Source: Nocardioides sp. Soil805
Lineage (GTDB): Bacteria > Actinomycetota > Actinomycetes > Propionibacteriales > Nocardioidaceae
Assembly (NCBI RefSeq): GCF_001429625.1
Contig: NZ_LMSU01000005.1
Coordinates: 124,927-188,926, forward strand
DNA: 64,000 bases
Reading direction: 5' to 3'
The stretch's first letter is position 1, and each line of letters opens with the position of its first letter. Below the pieces are notes generated by a model. That model had not been told where the DNA came from and did no database searches. It worked only from the letters and a program-made list of their open reading frames with translations. Position numbers and translations under genes: made by a program. Shown here piece after piece: positions 41,957 to 51,088 of the stretch.

Positions 41957-44383
41957 GTGCTCACCCCCTGCCTCGGTCGCGAACAGACGCAGCAGCACCT
42001 CGCGTCCGCACTGGCGACGTCGCGCTGGGTGACCCTCGTCGGTCCGCCCGGCAGCGGCAAGACCCTGCTGGCCCGCCACGCGGCCGCGCGGTCGGCCAGC
42101 ACGTGGGTCAACGCCCGGGGCATCCGGCGTCCCGAGGAGGTCCTCACCGCGTGCCTCGACGCCCTCGACGCCCAGCCCACGCCCGGGGACTCGGCACAGG
42201 GTGCCCTGTGCCGGGCCGTGGACGGCCTCGACCAGCTGCTCGTCGTCGACGGCCTGGACCTCGACCCCACGCTGCTGGGTCCGACCTTCCAGCACGTCGT
42301 GTCCTCCACCACCGACGCCCGCCTCGCGCTCACGTCGGTGACCATGGCCGGTCAGCCGGCCGAACGGGTCGTGCGGGTGGGCCCCCTCGCCGTCCCTCGC
42401 CCGCACGAGCCGCTGTCCGGCCCCGCCGTCGAGCTGTTCCTGCGCCGGGTGGAGGCGGCCGGCGGGCACCCCGTCGACCTGGCGGCGCACGGGGACGACG
42501 TACGCCGCCTCCTGCACGCCACGGGCGGCCTCCCGCTCCTCATCGAGCAGATCGCCGCGCAGATCGCGCTCGTCGGCGTCACCAACGTGGTGCCGACCGC
42601 CTCGCTGTCGGAGGCCGTCCACGCCTCCTACGAGCTGCTCGACGAGCACCAGCAGCGGTGCTTCCGGCGCCTGGCCCACCTCGGCTCCCCCGTCTCCCTC
42701 GAGGTGCTGGCCGAGGTGACCGGGGCCGAGCGCGACGAGGCGGCCACGATCGTGTCCGCCCTGGTGCGACGCAGCCTGGTCGAGGTCCTGCCCGACGGCC
42801 GCTTCGACATGCTGGCCCCGATCCGGCGTCACGGCGCCCTCCTCACCGCCTCGACCGACGACCGCGAGCAGACGCACCTCGCCCTGCTGCGCTGGGCGGA
42901 CCGGGTGGCTCCGGAGGACCTCAACGCCGGGGCCGCCGACGCCTCGTGGCTGGCGGACCTGCCGGTGATGCGCAGCACCGTCGCCGCCGCGTGCGCCGAC
43001 GTGGGCACGCGGCCGTTGGGCTACGCGATCGCCAACCGCATCTTCTCCTCGCTCTACACCTCGATGAAGGCCCGCGAGGCGGTGGAGATCCTGGAGGCCG
43101 CCCTGGTGAGCGGGGACGGACCGGCCGAGATCGGCGCCCAGGTCGCCCGTCGGGCCGGCATCGCCGCTTCCGAGGTCCGCGGCACCTACGAGGGGATGTG
43201 GCTGCTCGAGCGCGCCGACGCGCACGCGCACAGCGCGCCGGACCCCGCGGGCGAGCTGGCCAAGAACGCCTCCATCCGGGCCGAGATGCACCTCGACTCC
43301 GGGGCGCTCGTGCAGGCGCAGGCCGAGGCGCAGCGGGCCCTCGACCTCGGCGCGGCCGGCGGCGAGATCCGCCGCCAGGTGCTGCGGACCCTGGCCGACG
43401 TGCACGTGTCGCGTGGCGACTGCCGGGCGGCGATGACGACCACCCGCGCGATCCTGGAGGGCCCGGCGACCGCCGCGGAGCGCTGGACCGTCCTGTCGGC
43501 CCGCACCCTGATGGCCCGGGTCGCCCTGGAGCAGGGCCGCACCATCGAGGCGGCCTCGGGCGCGCGTGCCGTCGTCAACGACGCCCGCGCCGTGGCGGAG
43601 GACCGGGTGGCCCTGCTGGCCGAGGTCCTGCTGCGTCACCTCGACCAGTCGTACGAGCCGATCGCGGTCGACCGCGACGACCTGCCCTGGGCGGTGCGCA
43701 TCCCCGTGCTGGCGCAGGACGCCCGCGACCTGCTGCGTGCCGGCGACGTCCCCCGCGCGGCGGGGCTGGCCGCCGACGTCGTCGTGCTCGCGGACAGCAC
43801 GGGACTCGGCCGCGACGGCGTGGAGGCGCGCCTCCTGCTGGGCCGCGCCCTGCTCGCCGCGGGCGACGAGGGGCAGGCGGCCAGCACGTTCCTGGCCGCG
43901 CTCGACCGGGCCTCCGTCATGCCGATGGCTCTGCGTGCGGCGGACGCCCTCGATGCCCTCGCCCACCTCGGGCAGCGGCGTGGGCTCCGCGATGCCCGCA
44001 CGCTCGCCGCCACCGCCTCGGCGCTGCGCACCGCCCGCGGGGTCGTGGCCTGGGGGTACGCCGCCGACACCCCCGCCGCCGCCGGCCGCGGCGTCCCCGA
44101 CGGCTGGGTCGTCGACGACGAGATCACGCCGGTCGCCGTCGAGGCCGCGGTCGCGCTCTTCACCGGCGCCACCTCCCCCGGCTCGGGGGGCGTCCTCGAC
44201 CAGCTCACCACCGCCGAGCGGCACGTCGCCGCGCGGGTGGCCACCGGCCTCACCAGCCGTCAGATCGCCGAGGAGCTGTTCATCTCACCGCGCACCGTCG
44301 ACGCGCACCTGACGCACATCTACCGCAAGCTCGACATCAGCAGCCGGGCCCGGCTCGCCGCCCTGGTGGCCGACCAGGGCTGA
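41957..44383 (+). CDS. LuxR-type (LAL-like) ATPase transcriptional regulator
   Basis: This 808-residue regulator has an N-terminal AAA/NB-ARC ATPase (Walker A TLVGPPGSGKT, about residues 28-40; a hhhhD motif LLVVDGLD), a winged-helix/arm region (to about 290), a TPR-like helical array (about 330-700) and a C-terminal LuxR HTH: LTTAERHVAARVATGLTSRQ, IAEELFISPRTVDAHLTHIY. Such proteins integrate a metabolite or protein signal and activate transcription. The GTG has TAGATT seven bases upstream and no Shine-Dalgarno. CGTAG-TC-CTACG (41912-41923) lies near its -35 region. Targets are unknown; the convergent neighbour is the 3-hydroxyacyl-CoA dehydrogenase. Confidence 0.9.
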   Translation: MLTPCLGREQTQQHLASALATSRWVTLVGPPGSGKTLLARHAAARSASTWVNARGIRRPEEVLTACLDALDAQPTPGDSAQGALCRAVDGLDQLLVVDGLDLDPTLLGPTFQHVVSSTTDARLALTSVTMAGQPAERVVRVGPLAVPRPHEPLSGPAVELFLRRVEAAGGHPVDLAAHGDDVRRLLHATGGLPLLIEQIAAQIALVGVTNVVPTASLSEAVHASYELLDEHQQRCFRRLAHLGSPVSLEVLAEVTGAERDEAATIVSALVRRSLVEVLPDGRFDMLAPIRRHGALLTASTDDREQTHLALLRWADRVAPEDLNAGAADASWLADLPVMRSTVAAACADVGTRPLGYAIANRIFSSLYTSMKAREAVEILEAALVSGDGPAEIGAQVARRAGIAASEVRGTYEGMWLLERADAHAHSAPDPAGELAKNASIRAEMHLDSGALVQAQAEAQRALDLGAAGGEIRRQVLRTLADVHVSRGDCRAAMTTTRAILEGPATAAERWTVLSARTLMARVALEQGRTIEAASGARAVVNDARAVAEDRVALLAEVLLRHLDQSYEPIAVDRDDLPWAVRIPVLAQDARDLLRAGDVPRAAGLAADVVVLADSTGLGRDGVEARLLLGRALLAAGDEGQAASTFLAALDRASVMPMALRAADALDALAHLGQRRGLRDARTLAATASALRTARGVVAWGYAADTPAAAGRGVPDGWVVDDEITPVAVEAAVALFTGATSPGSGGVLDQLTTAERHVAARVATGLTSRQIAEELFISPRTVDAHLTHIYRKLDISSRARLAALVADQG

Positions 44384-44387
44384 GCCC

Positions 44388-46193
44388 TCAGCGCGCGCTG
44401 TAGTCGCGGAACCCGCGCTGAGTCTTGCGCCCGAGGTAGCCCGCGGTCACGAGGTGCTCCAGCAGCGGCGCCGGCGCGAAGCCGGGCTCGCGGAACTCCA
44501 GGTAGAGCTCGCGCTGGATGGCCAGCGACACGTCGTTGCCGACCACGTCGAGCAGCTCGAAGGGCCCCATCGGGAGCGCACAGCCCTGCTTCATCGCGGT
44601 GTCGATGTCGTCGGCCGTGGCGTAGTGGGCCTCGAGCATCTTGACCGCGTCGTTGAGGTAGGGGAAGAGCAGCGCGTTGACGATGAACCCGGCGCGGTCC
44701 CCGCACGACACGGCGACCTTGCCGACCTTCGCGCACAGCGCGCGCACGGTCTCCGCCACGTCGTCGCCGGTCGCGACCGTGGAGACGACCTCGACCAGCT
44801 TCATCACCGGCGCGGGGTTGAAGAAGTGCATCCCGATGACGTCCTGCGGCCGGGAGGTGGCGCTGGCCAGGGAGATGATCGGCAGGCTGGAGGTGGTGGT
44901 CGCCAGGATGGTGCCGGGCTTGCAGATCTCGTCGAGGTTCTCGAAGAGGGTGGTCTTGATGGTCAGGTCCTCGGCGATGGCCTCCACCACGATCTCCACG
45001 CGCGCGAGGTCGTCGAGCGACGTCGTCCCGGTGAGCCGGCCCAGCACCTCGGTCTTCTGCTCCTCCGTGGCCCGGCCGCGCTGGATCTGCTTGTCGAAGT
45101 TGCGGGTGATCGCCGCCAGCACCCCGTCGACCCGGTCCTGGGAGCGGCCGACGTACAGCACGTCGTACCCGCTCTTGGCGAAGACCTCGACGATGCCCGC
45201 GGCCATGGTGCCGGTCCCGACGACGCCGACGGTGCGGATGTCGTGCCGCAGCTCGGGGAGGTCGTCGGTGGACGGGGTCTTGTCGTCGGCGACCACGACC
45301 GGGCTGTCGGCCCGCTCGTAGGTGTAGAAGCCGCGGCCGGTCTTGCGGCCCAGCAGGCCGGCGGTGACCATCTGCTTGAGGATCGGGGCCGGTGCGTGCA
45401 GCCGGTCGCGGCCCTGGCGGTACATCGTCTCGAGGATCTCGTACGCCGTGTCGAGGCCGATGAGGTCGAGCAGGGCCAGCGGGCCCATCGGGTAGCCGCA
45501 CCCGAAGCGCATCGCGGCGTCGATGTCCTCACGGGTCGCGTACCTGCCCTCGTACATCGAGACCGCGTGGTTGAGGTAGCCGAAGAGCAGGGTGTTGGCG
45601 ATGAAGCCGGCCTTGTCGCCGCAGACGACCGGGTTCTTGCCCAGCCGGCCCACCAGCGCCTCGACGTCGGCCAGGACCGCGGGCTCGGTGACCACGGTGC
45701 GCACGATCTCGACGAGGTTCTGCACGGGGGCGGGGTTGAAGAAGTGCAGGCCCACGACGCGGCCCGGGCGGCTGTTGGCCGTCGAGATCTCGGTGACCGG
45801 CAGGGACGAGGTGTTGGTGGCCAGGATCGCGTCCGGGCGCACGATGTCGTCGAGGCTGCGGAAGAGCCCCTTCTTGATCTCCAGGGACTCCACGACGGCC
45901 TCGACGACGAAGTCGGCGTCCGCGAGGGCGGACAGGTCGGTGGCGAAGCTGATGTGGCCCAGGATCTCGGCCTGCTGCTCCTCGCTGATCTTGCCGCGCG
46001 AGACCGCGCGACCGGTCGAGTGCGCGAGGTGCTCGCGCCCGCGCTCGACCGCCTCCTCCGTCAGCTCGACGCCGATGACGGTGTAGCCGTTGCGGGCGAA
46101 GACCTCCGCGATGCCGGCACCCATCGTGCCGAGGCCGATGACCCCGATCGTGCTGAAGGTGCGGGGTGCGCGCTCGGTCGATGCAGTCGTCAT
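44388..46193 (-). CDS. Double-length 3-hydroxyacyl-CoA (3-hydroxybutyryl-CoA) dehydrogenase
   Basis: This 601-residue protein is made of two complete 3-hydroxyacyl-CoA dehydrogenases in tandem (about 15-300 and 315-600). Each half has a Rossmann motif (GVIGLGTMGAGIAEVFARNG; VGVVGTGTMAAGIVEVFAKS), a catalytic His region (GLHFFNPAPVQNLVEIV; GMHFFNPAPVMKLVEVV) and a C-terminal 3HCDH domain ending in GRGFYTYE or QRGFRDYS. It would interconvert acetoacetyl-CoA and 3-hydroxybutyryl-CoA, the step between thiolase and Ccr (after dehydration). Both halves look active, though the second Rossmann loop has Ala for Gly. The start may be 46193 or 46202. A GGTTACCGG element lies 40 bases upstream. Confidence 0.92.
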   Translation of the reverse strand: MTTASTERAPRTFSTIGVIGLGTMGAGIAEVFARNGYTVIGVELTEEAVERGREHLAHSTGRAVSRGKISEEQQAEILGHISFATDLSALADADFVVEAVVESLEIKKGLFRSLDDIVRPDAILATNTSSLPVTEISTANSRPGRVVGLHFFNPAPVQNLVEIVRTVVTEPAVLADVEALVGRLGKNPVVCGDKAGFIANTLLFGYLNHAVSMYEGRYATREDIDAAMRFGCGYPMGPLALLDLIGLDTAYEILETMYRQGRDRLHAPAPILKQMVTAGLLGRKTGRGFYTYERADSPVVVADDKTPSTDDLPELRHDIRTVGVVGTGTMAAGIVEVFAKSGYDVLYVGRSQDRVDGVLAAITRNFDKQIQRGRATEEQKTEVLGRLTGTTSLDDLARVEIVVEAIAEDLTIKTTLFENLDEICKPGTILATTTSSLPIISLASATSRPQDVIGMHFFNPAPVMKLVEVVSTVATGDDVAETVRALCAKVGKVAVSCGDRAGFIVNALLFPYLNDAVKMLEAHYATADDIDTAMKQGCALPMGPFELLDVVGNDVSLAIQRELYLEFREPGFAPAPLLEHLVTAGYLGRKTQRGFRDYSAR

Positions 46194-46232
46194 GCCCCGC
46201 ATGATGACACGAGCGGGTGCCCGGAGAACCCG

Positions 46233-46241
46233 CCGGTAACC
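46233..46241 (-). promoter_or_regulatory. GGTTACCGG element upstream of hbd-like gene
   Basis: Read on the gene strand, 46241-46233 is GGTTACCGG, 40 bases before the start. The same word occurs upstream of ethylmalonyl-CoA mutase, and GGTTACCGA upstream of ccr. Confidence 0.4.
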
Positions 46242-46246
46242 CCTTG

Positions 46247-46264
46247 CTCAGCACTCGGGCTGAG
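46247..46264 (-). terminator. Small hairpin after the SufS-like gene
   Basis: CTCAGC-actcgg-GCTGAG forms a six-pair stem just past the stop of the aminotransferase gene. It is a weak terminator candidate. Confidence 0.4.
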
Positions 46265-46271
46265 ACGTACG

Positions 46272-47477
46272 TCACTCCCCCGCGACGGCCTCGATCGCCT
46301 CGAGCAGGAGGTCGACCTCGCCGGCGGTCGTGTAGGCGGCCAGCCCGATGCGCACGCCCCCCTCGTCCCCCAGCCCGGCGTGCCGGGATGCCTCCAGCGC
46401 GTAGAAGCTGCCCGCGGGGGCCGCGACGCCCCGCTCGGCCAGCCGCCGACTCACCTCGGCGGGCGCGAGGCCGTCGACGCCCACCAGCACGGTCGGCGTA
46501 CGGCGCGCGGGACGGCCGTGGACGGTGACGGCCTCGATCGCGCCCAGGCCGTCGAGCAGCCTGGTCAGCAGCGTCCGCTCGTGCTCCTCCACCGCCGCCA
46601 TCGACCAGGACTCGGCGAACTCCACCGCAGCGGTGACGCCCGCCAGCAGCTCGTAGGGCAGGGTGCCGAGCTCGAAGCGCTCCGGCACCGCGTCGCTGGA
46701 GGGCAGCAGCTTGTCGGGTCGCAGCCGCTCCAGGAGCGCCGGGTCGGCGGCGAGCGCCCCGAGGTGCGGCCCGAAGAACTTGTACGGCGAGCACGCCAGC
46801 AGGTCTGCGCCCAGCGCCTCCAGGTCGACCGGCACGTGGGCGGCGAGGTGCACCGCGTCGACGTGCACCAGGGCGCCGACCTCGTGCGCCGCCCTCGCGA
46901 TGCCGGCCACGTCGGGACGCGTGCCGAAGAGGTTGGAGGCGGCGGTGACCGCGACCAGCCGGGTGCGCTCGGTGAGCAGCGGGGCGACGTCGTCCAGCTC
47001 GGCGGTGACGGGGTCGAAGCCGAGCCACCGGACCGTGGCACCGGCCCGCTCGGCCGCAACGACCCAGGGTCGGATGTTCGCGTCGTGGTCGAGCCGGGTC
47101 ACCACCACCTCGTCACCCGGGCCCCAGTCCTGCGCGAGGGTGCGCGCCATGTCGAAGGTGACCGCGGTCATCGAGCGGCCGAACACGACTCCGCGGGGAT
47201 CCGCGAGCCCGACGAAGCGGGCGATGGCGGCCCGCGCGGCCAGGACGGTCTCGTCGGCCAGCCGGCCGACCGCGGTCGGACCGCCGCGCTGGCACACGCC
47301 CGCGCGCAGCATGTCGGCCACGGCGTCGGCCACCGCAGCGGGCACCAGGGACCCTCCGGGACCGTCGAAGCGGGCCAGCGCGGGGTCCAGGCCGGGGAAG
47401 GCGCTGCGCAGGTCGGCGACGTCGTAGGCGGAGGTGATGTCGGCGGTGGTGGGGGGCGTGGTGGTCACGCACCGCAT
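46272..47477 (-). CDS. Cysteine desulfurase-like class V aminotransferase
   Basis: This 401-residue PLP enzyme has the cofactor Lys in LLACSPYKFFGPHLGAL, the PLP-pyridine Asp/His region ALVHVDAVHLAAHV, and N-terminal PGGSLVPAAVADAV. It belongs to the SufS/CsdA-like subfamily annotated as cysteine desulfurase-like, in which the real substrate is often unknown. There are no neighbouring suf or tRNA-thiolation genes. The ATG at 47477 or the GTG nine bases later could be the start; neither has a good Shine-Dalgarno. It is divergent from nucS. Confidence 0.85.
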   Translation of the reverse strand: MRCVTTTPPTTADITSAYDVADLRSAFPGLDPALARFDGPGGSLVPAAVADAVADMLRAGVCQRGGPTAVGRLADETVLAARAAIARFVGLADPRGVVFGRSMTAVTFDMARTLAQDWGPGDEVVVTRLDHDANIRPWVVAAERAGATVRWLGFDPVTAELDDVAPLLTERTRLVAVTAASNLFGTRPDVAGIARAAHEVGALVHVDAVHLAAHVPVDLEALGADLLACSPYKFFGPHLGALAADPALLERLRPDKLLPSSDAVPERFELGTLPYELLAGVTAAVEFAESWSMAAVEEHERTLLTRLLDGLGAIEAVTVHGRPARRTPTVLVGVDGLAPAEVSRRLAERGVAAPAGSFYALEASRHAGLGDEGGVRIGLAAYTTAGEVDLLLEAIEAVAGE

Positions 47478-47534
47478 GCTCGCACGTCGGCCGGGGCGGG
47501 CACCGCGACCGGGGCACCGGTACATTCCCTGCCC

Positions 47535-48221
47535 GTGAGGATCGTCGTTGCGCGCTGCCAGGTCGACTACGCCGGGCGGTTGACCGCCCACCTGCCGATG
47601 GCCACCCGGGTGCTGATGATCAAGGCCGACGGGTCGGTGCTGGTGCACTCGGACGGCGGGTCCTACAAGCCGCTCAACTGGATGTCGCCGCCGTGCACCT
47701 TCCGCGAGGGCGCCACCGAGGACGGGCAGCCGGAGTGGACGGTGACCGCGGCCAAGACCGACGACACCCTGCGGATCCTCATCGAGGAGGTCCACTCCGA
47801 CTCCAGCCACGACCTCGGCGTCGACCCCGGGCTGCGCAAGGACGGGGTGGAGAAGCACCTCCAGGAGCTGCTCGCGGAGCACCCGGCGTCGCTGGCCGAG
47901 GGCCTCACTCTGGTCCGCCGCGAGTTCATGACCGCGATCGGTCCCGTCGACCTGATGTGCCGCGACGCCGACGGCCTGAGCGTCGCGGTGGAGATCAAGC
48001 GCCGCGGCGAGATCGACGGCGTCGAGCAGCTCACCCGCTACCTCGACCTGCTCAACCGCGACCCGGCCCTGACCCGCAAGGGCGCGGTGCGCGGCATCTT
48101 CGCGGCCCAGGAGATCAAGCCGCAGGCCCGGGTGCTGGCCACCGACCGCGGCATCGCGTGCGCGCTCGTGGACTACGACGCGCTGCGCGGCATGGACGAC
48201 TCCGAGCACCGGCTCTTCTGA
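47535..48221 (+). CDS. nucS: Mismatch-specific endonuclease NucS (EndoMS)
   Basis: This 228-residue enzyme performs the non-canonical mismatch repair of actinobacteria and archaea, cutting both strands at G/T, G/G and T/T mismatches. The N-terminal dimerisation/DNA-binding domain begins VRIVVARCQVDYAGRLTAHL and includes LMIKADGSVLVHSDGGSYKP. The C-terminal RecB-like nuclease carries PVDLMCRDADGLSVAVEIKR and GVEQLTRYLDLLNRD, giving the Asp/Glu/Lys catalytic set. The protein is full length. The GTG start has a TACATT box eight bases upstream. The DUF952 gene overlaps its stop (TGATG), so the two are translated together. Confidence 0.97.
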   Translation: MRIVVARCQVDYAGRLTAHLPMATRVLMIKADGSVLVHSDGGSYKPLNWMSPPCTFREGATEDGQPEWTVTAAKTDDTLRILIEEVHSDSSHDLGVDPGLRKDGVEKHLQELLAEHPASLAEGLTLVRREFMTAIGPVDLMCRDADGLSVAVEIKRRGEIDGVEQLTRYLDLLNRDPALTRKGAVRGIFAAQEIKPQARVLATDRGIACALVDYDALRGMDDSEHRLF

Positions 48222-48595
48222 TGCCCCCTGATGGCCCGCGCCCGATGATGCAGCCCATCTTCCACATCGCCACCGTCGCGGACTGGGAGGCGGCGCAGCG
48301 CTCCGGCGCCTACACGACCTCCACCCGCGGTCGCACCCTGGCCGAGGAGGGCTTCATCCACGCCTCGCGCACCGAGCAGGTGGCCCCGGTCTTCGAGCGC
48401 TACTACCGCGACGCCGGGGAGCCGCTCGTGCTGCTGGTCGTCGACCCGGACCGGCTCAGCGCCGAGGTGCGCGTCGAGCCGGTGGGCGCGGACACCTACC
48501 CGCACGTCTACGGACCCATCGACCCCGCCGCGGTGGTCGAGGTGCACCCGCTCGACGCCGACGGTCGCTGGGGTCAGTCGCGCGACCAGCGGTAG
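48221..48595 (+). CDS. DUF952-family protein
   Basis: This 124-residue protein of the DUF952 family includes PIFHIATVADWEAAQRSGAY, EEGFIHASRTEQVAPVFERY and a second half with PHVYGPIDPAAVVEVHPLDA. The family has no established function. ATG 48221 overlaps the nucS stop; later ATG codons at 48245 and 48248 (MMQPIFHIA) would give a protein nearer the family's usual start. Its last 22 bases overlap the convergent response-regulator gene. Confidence 0.82.
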   Translation: MPPDGPRPMMQPIFHIATVADWEAAQRSGAYTTSTRGRTLAEEGFIHASRTEQVAPVFERYYRDAGEPLVLLVVDPDRLSAEVRVEPVGADTYPHVYGPIDPAAVVEVHPLDADGRWGQSRDQR

Positions 48596-49278
48596 CGCCG
48601 CTCGGGACGACCGGTCGAGCCGTACTTGAGCGAGACCTCGACCCAGCCCATCGCGACGAGGTGCTCGAGGTAGCGCCGGGTGCTCACCCGCGAGAGACCG
48701 ATCCGCTCCCCCACGTCGGTGGCCGCCTCCGGGTCGGCCCGGCCGCGCAGGCCCGCGACGACGAGCTCCATCGTCTCCTGCGAGAGCCCCTTTGGAAGGG
48801 TCCGGGTTGACGGCGCCACCGGGCTCACCGGCCTGAAGACCCGGTCGACGTCGGCCTGTCCCCACGGCTCCGGCGACGACCGGGAGAGGTGGCGTCGGGC
48901 GTCCGCCACCTGCCGCAGCCGCTCGACGAGGTCCGCGGAGGCGAACGGCTTCACCAGGTAGTGCACGGCTCCGTACCTCATGGCGTGGGCCACCGTCGCC
49001 GCGTCCCTCGCGGCGGTGATCATCACGACGTCGGCGGGGTGGTCGCCGGACCGGATCCGCTGGAGCACCTCGGTGCCGGGGATGTCGGGGAGGTAGACGT
49101 CCAGCAGCACGATGTCGGGCCGCAGGCCGGCCACCAGCTCGAGGGCCTCCGCACCGGTACGGGCCTCGCCGACCACCTCGAACCCGGGGATCCTCTGCAC
49201 GACCTCGCGGTGCACGCGCGCCACCATGAAGTCGTCGTCCACCACCAGCACCCGCACGGAGCCCACCGCCTCAGACAC
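48574..49278 (-). CDS. Response regulator of the CitB/DcuR type
   Basis: This 234-residue regulator has a receiver domain (1-120) with acidic pocket VLVVDDDFM, phospho-acceptor Asp in DIVLLDVYLPDIPG, Thr/Ser switch MITAAR and Lys in YLVKPF. The C-terminal helix-turn-helix (about 165-215: VGERIGLSRVSTRRYLEHLV) is the CitB/DcuR type. The GTG at 49278 overlaps the sensor gene by eight bases. With the sensor it should control the divergent tricarboxylate transporter operon in response to an external di- or tricarboxylate. Confidence 0.94.
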   Translation of the reverse strand: MSEAVGSVRVLVVDDDFMVARVHREVVQRIPGFEVVGEARTGAEALELVAGLRPDIVLLDVYLPDIPGTEVLQRIRSGDHPADVVMITAARDAATVAHAMRYGAVHYLVKPFASADLVERLRQVADARRHLSRSSPEPWGQADVDRVFRPVSPVAPSTRTLPKGLSQETMELVVAGLRGRADPEAATDVGERIGLSRVSTRRYLEHLVAMGWVEVSLKYGSTGRPERRYRWSRD

Positions 49279-50911
49279 GGGACGCCTCCCCCACCAGCAG
49301 CTCGGCGCCCAGGACCGCGCCGCCGCGCTGGGCGACCGTCACCGTCCCGCCGTGGCGAGCACACGCCATCCGGGTGAGGGCGAGGCCGAAGCCGTGTCCC
49401 TTCACGTCCTCGCCGACCTTGGTGGTGAAGCCCGGCTCGAAGACCCGCTCCACGTCGTCGACGGCGATGCCCGCGCCACTGTCGCGCACCTCGATCTCGA
49501 TCCGGTCCCCGTCGTCGTCGACGTCGAGCACCACCTCGCCGCCCCGCCCCACCGCCTCCAGGGCGTTGTCGACCAGGTTGCCGACGACGGTCACCAGGTC
49601 GGCCGACAGCACCGGGTCGTGGTGGAGCAGCCGAGCCCCCTGGGCGAGCGTGAGCTCGACCCCGAGCTCGTCGGCCCGGCTGAGCTTGGCGACGAGCAGC
49701 GCGGCGACCGCCGGGTCCTCGATCGAGCCGCTCACCTCGGCCAGGCGGGCGTCGAGGTTGTCGACGATCGCCCGGACGAACTCCCCCAGCTCGGCGGTCT
49801 GGCCCAGCTCGGCCATCCCCCCGATGGCGTGCATGCGGTTGCGGAACTCGTGCACCTGGGCGCGCAGCGTGTCGGTGCCCGCCTGCTCCTCGGCCAGCTC
49901 GTGCTGGAGCCCGAGCAGCTCGGTGCGGTCGCGCATCGAGGTCACCCAGCCCGTCTGGCGACCCCGGACCGTGACCGGCTGGTTGTTGAGCACGAGCAGC
50001 CGGGGGCCGACGGCGACGGCGAGGTCCTGCTCCCGGTGCCGGCCCCGCAGGATCGCCGTCACCTCCGCCTCCTGGCCCAGGTCCTCCACCGAGGTGCCGG
50101 GAGCCGGCCGCTCGAGCCCGAGCAGGTGCAGGGCCTCGTCGTTGACGAAGGCGACGCAGCCGCCCATGTCGACGCCCAGGACGCCCTCCCGCACGCCGTG
50201 CAGCATGGCCTCGCGCTGCTCCACCAGGCCGGCGATCTCGCTCGGCTCCAGCCCCAGCGTCTGGCGCTTGACCCGCCGCGACAGCAGCAGCGACCCCGCG
50301 GCGCCGATGAGCATGGCCAGGGCGAGGTAGGCGAAGACGCTCGGTGCCGCCGAGCCCAGGATCTCGAGCCGGGTCGGGTAGGTGCGGCCGAGCACGATCA
50401 CCCCGAGCTGCTCGACCGGACGGTCCTCGGCACCGTCGCCGAAGACCGGCACCTGCGCCTCGATGGTGCGCCGACCGTAGCGGTCACCGGTGCCCGACCA
50501 GCTGGCCCCGCCCTCCACGGAGGGCTCCAGGTGCAGGTCCTCGGCGTCGGTCGGCAGGCTGGCCCCGAGCACCTCGCCGTCGGCCCCGCGCAGGATGGCG
50601 TACGTCGCGCCGGCCGACACCCGGGCGCCCTCCAGCCGGATCCCGAGGGGCTCCTGGAGACGGGCCTGGACCTCGCGCTCGTCCGCGGTCTCGCCGTCCA
50701 GGGTGAGGGCGGTCGACTGCCGCAGCAGTCCCTCGGTGGCCAGCGACTCGGCCGCACCCAGCATCCGTCGACCCTCCTCCCGCGTGAAGGTCGCGCTGCT
50801 CTGCACCACCGAGACGCCGGCGACGGCGGCCACCACGAACACGACGATGCACATCTGAAGCAGCAGCAGCTGGCGCGACAGCGACAACCTCGACACGGAC
50901 AATCTCGGCAC
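49271..50911 (-). CDS. Sensor histidine kinase of the CitA/DcuS type
   Basis: This 546-residue membrane sensor has TM1 (LLLLQMCIVVFVVAAVAGVS), an extracytoplasmic PAS-like ligand domain (about 45-180), TM2 (VFAYLALAMLIGAAGSLLLS), a cytoplasmic PAS domain (about 215-310), the phospho-His in the SpoOB-like dimerisation helix QVHEFRNRMHAIGGMAELGQ, and a HATPase domain with VGNLVDNALEAV and GHGFGLALTRMACARHGG. No ATG is near; the GTG at 50911 is preceded by CAGACT six bases upstream, which fits a leaderless mRNA. The ligand is probably a citrate-like acid, by family and context. Confidence 0.93.
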   Translation of the reverse strand: MPRLSVSRLSLSRQLLLLQMCIVVFVVAAVAGVSVVQSSATFTREEGRRMLGAAESLATEGLLRQSTALTLDGETADEREVQARLQEPLGIRLEGARVSAGATYAILRGADGEVLGASLPTDAEDLHLEPSVEGGASWSGTGDRYGRRTIEAQVPVFGDGAEDRPVEQLGVIVLGRTYPTRLEILGSAAPSVFAYLALAMLIGAAGSLLLSRRVKRQTLGLEPSEIAGLVEQREAMLHGVREGVLGVDMGGCVAFVNDEALHLLGLERPAPGTSVEDLGQEAEVTAILRGRHREQDLAVAVGPRLLVLNNQPVTVRGRQTGWVTSMRDRTELLGLQHELAEEQAGTDTLRAQVHEFRNRMHAIGGMAELGQTAELGEFVRAIVDNLDARLAEVSGSIEDPAVAALLVAKLSRADELGVELTLAQGARLLHHDPVLSADLVTVVGNLVDNALEAVGRGGEVVLDVDDDGDRIEIEVRDSGAGIAVDDVERVFEPGFTTKVGEDVKGHGFGLALTRMACARHGGTVTVAQRGGAVLGAELLVGEASRV

Positions 50912-50959
50912 GGGCGCAGTCTGCAACAGTCGCGTCGGCCACGGCGACGGTGTGACCGT

Positions 50960-50994
50960 GACCACAAAGACCGAAACGAACCTTCCGACCACAA
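50960..50994. promoter_or_regulatory. Direct repeat GACCACAA upstream of tctC
   Basis: GACCACAA occurs at 50960-50967 and 50987-50994, 27 bases apart, in the gap between the sensor kinase and the tctCBA operon. Spacing near an integral number of helical turns fits tandem response-regulator binding. Confidence 0.4.
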
Positions 50995-51088
50995 GGGAGA
51001 CAGCCGGTGTGACGATCGCCACTGTTGGCGTCGACGTCGCAGAGCGCGGCGAGCCCCGGTCGCCGGGGTGATGCGAGGAGAACGTGCG

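Noticed and set aside
44454..47534. Long plus-strand extension upstream of nucS
   Set aside because: Only the last 228 residues match NucS; the upstream part is antisense to the dehydrogenase and aminotransferase and reads as low-complexity shadow.
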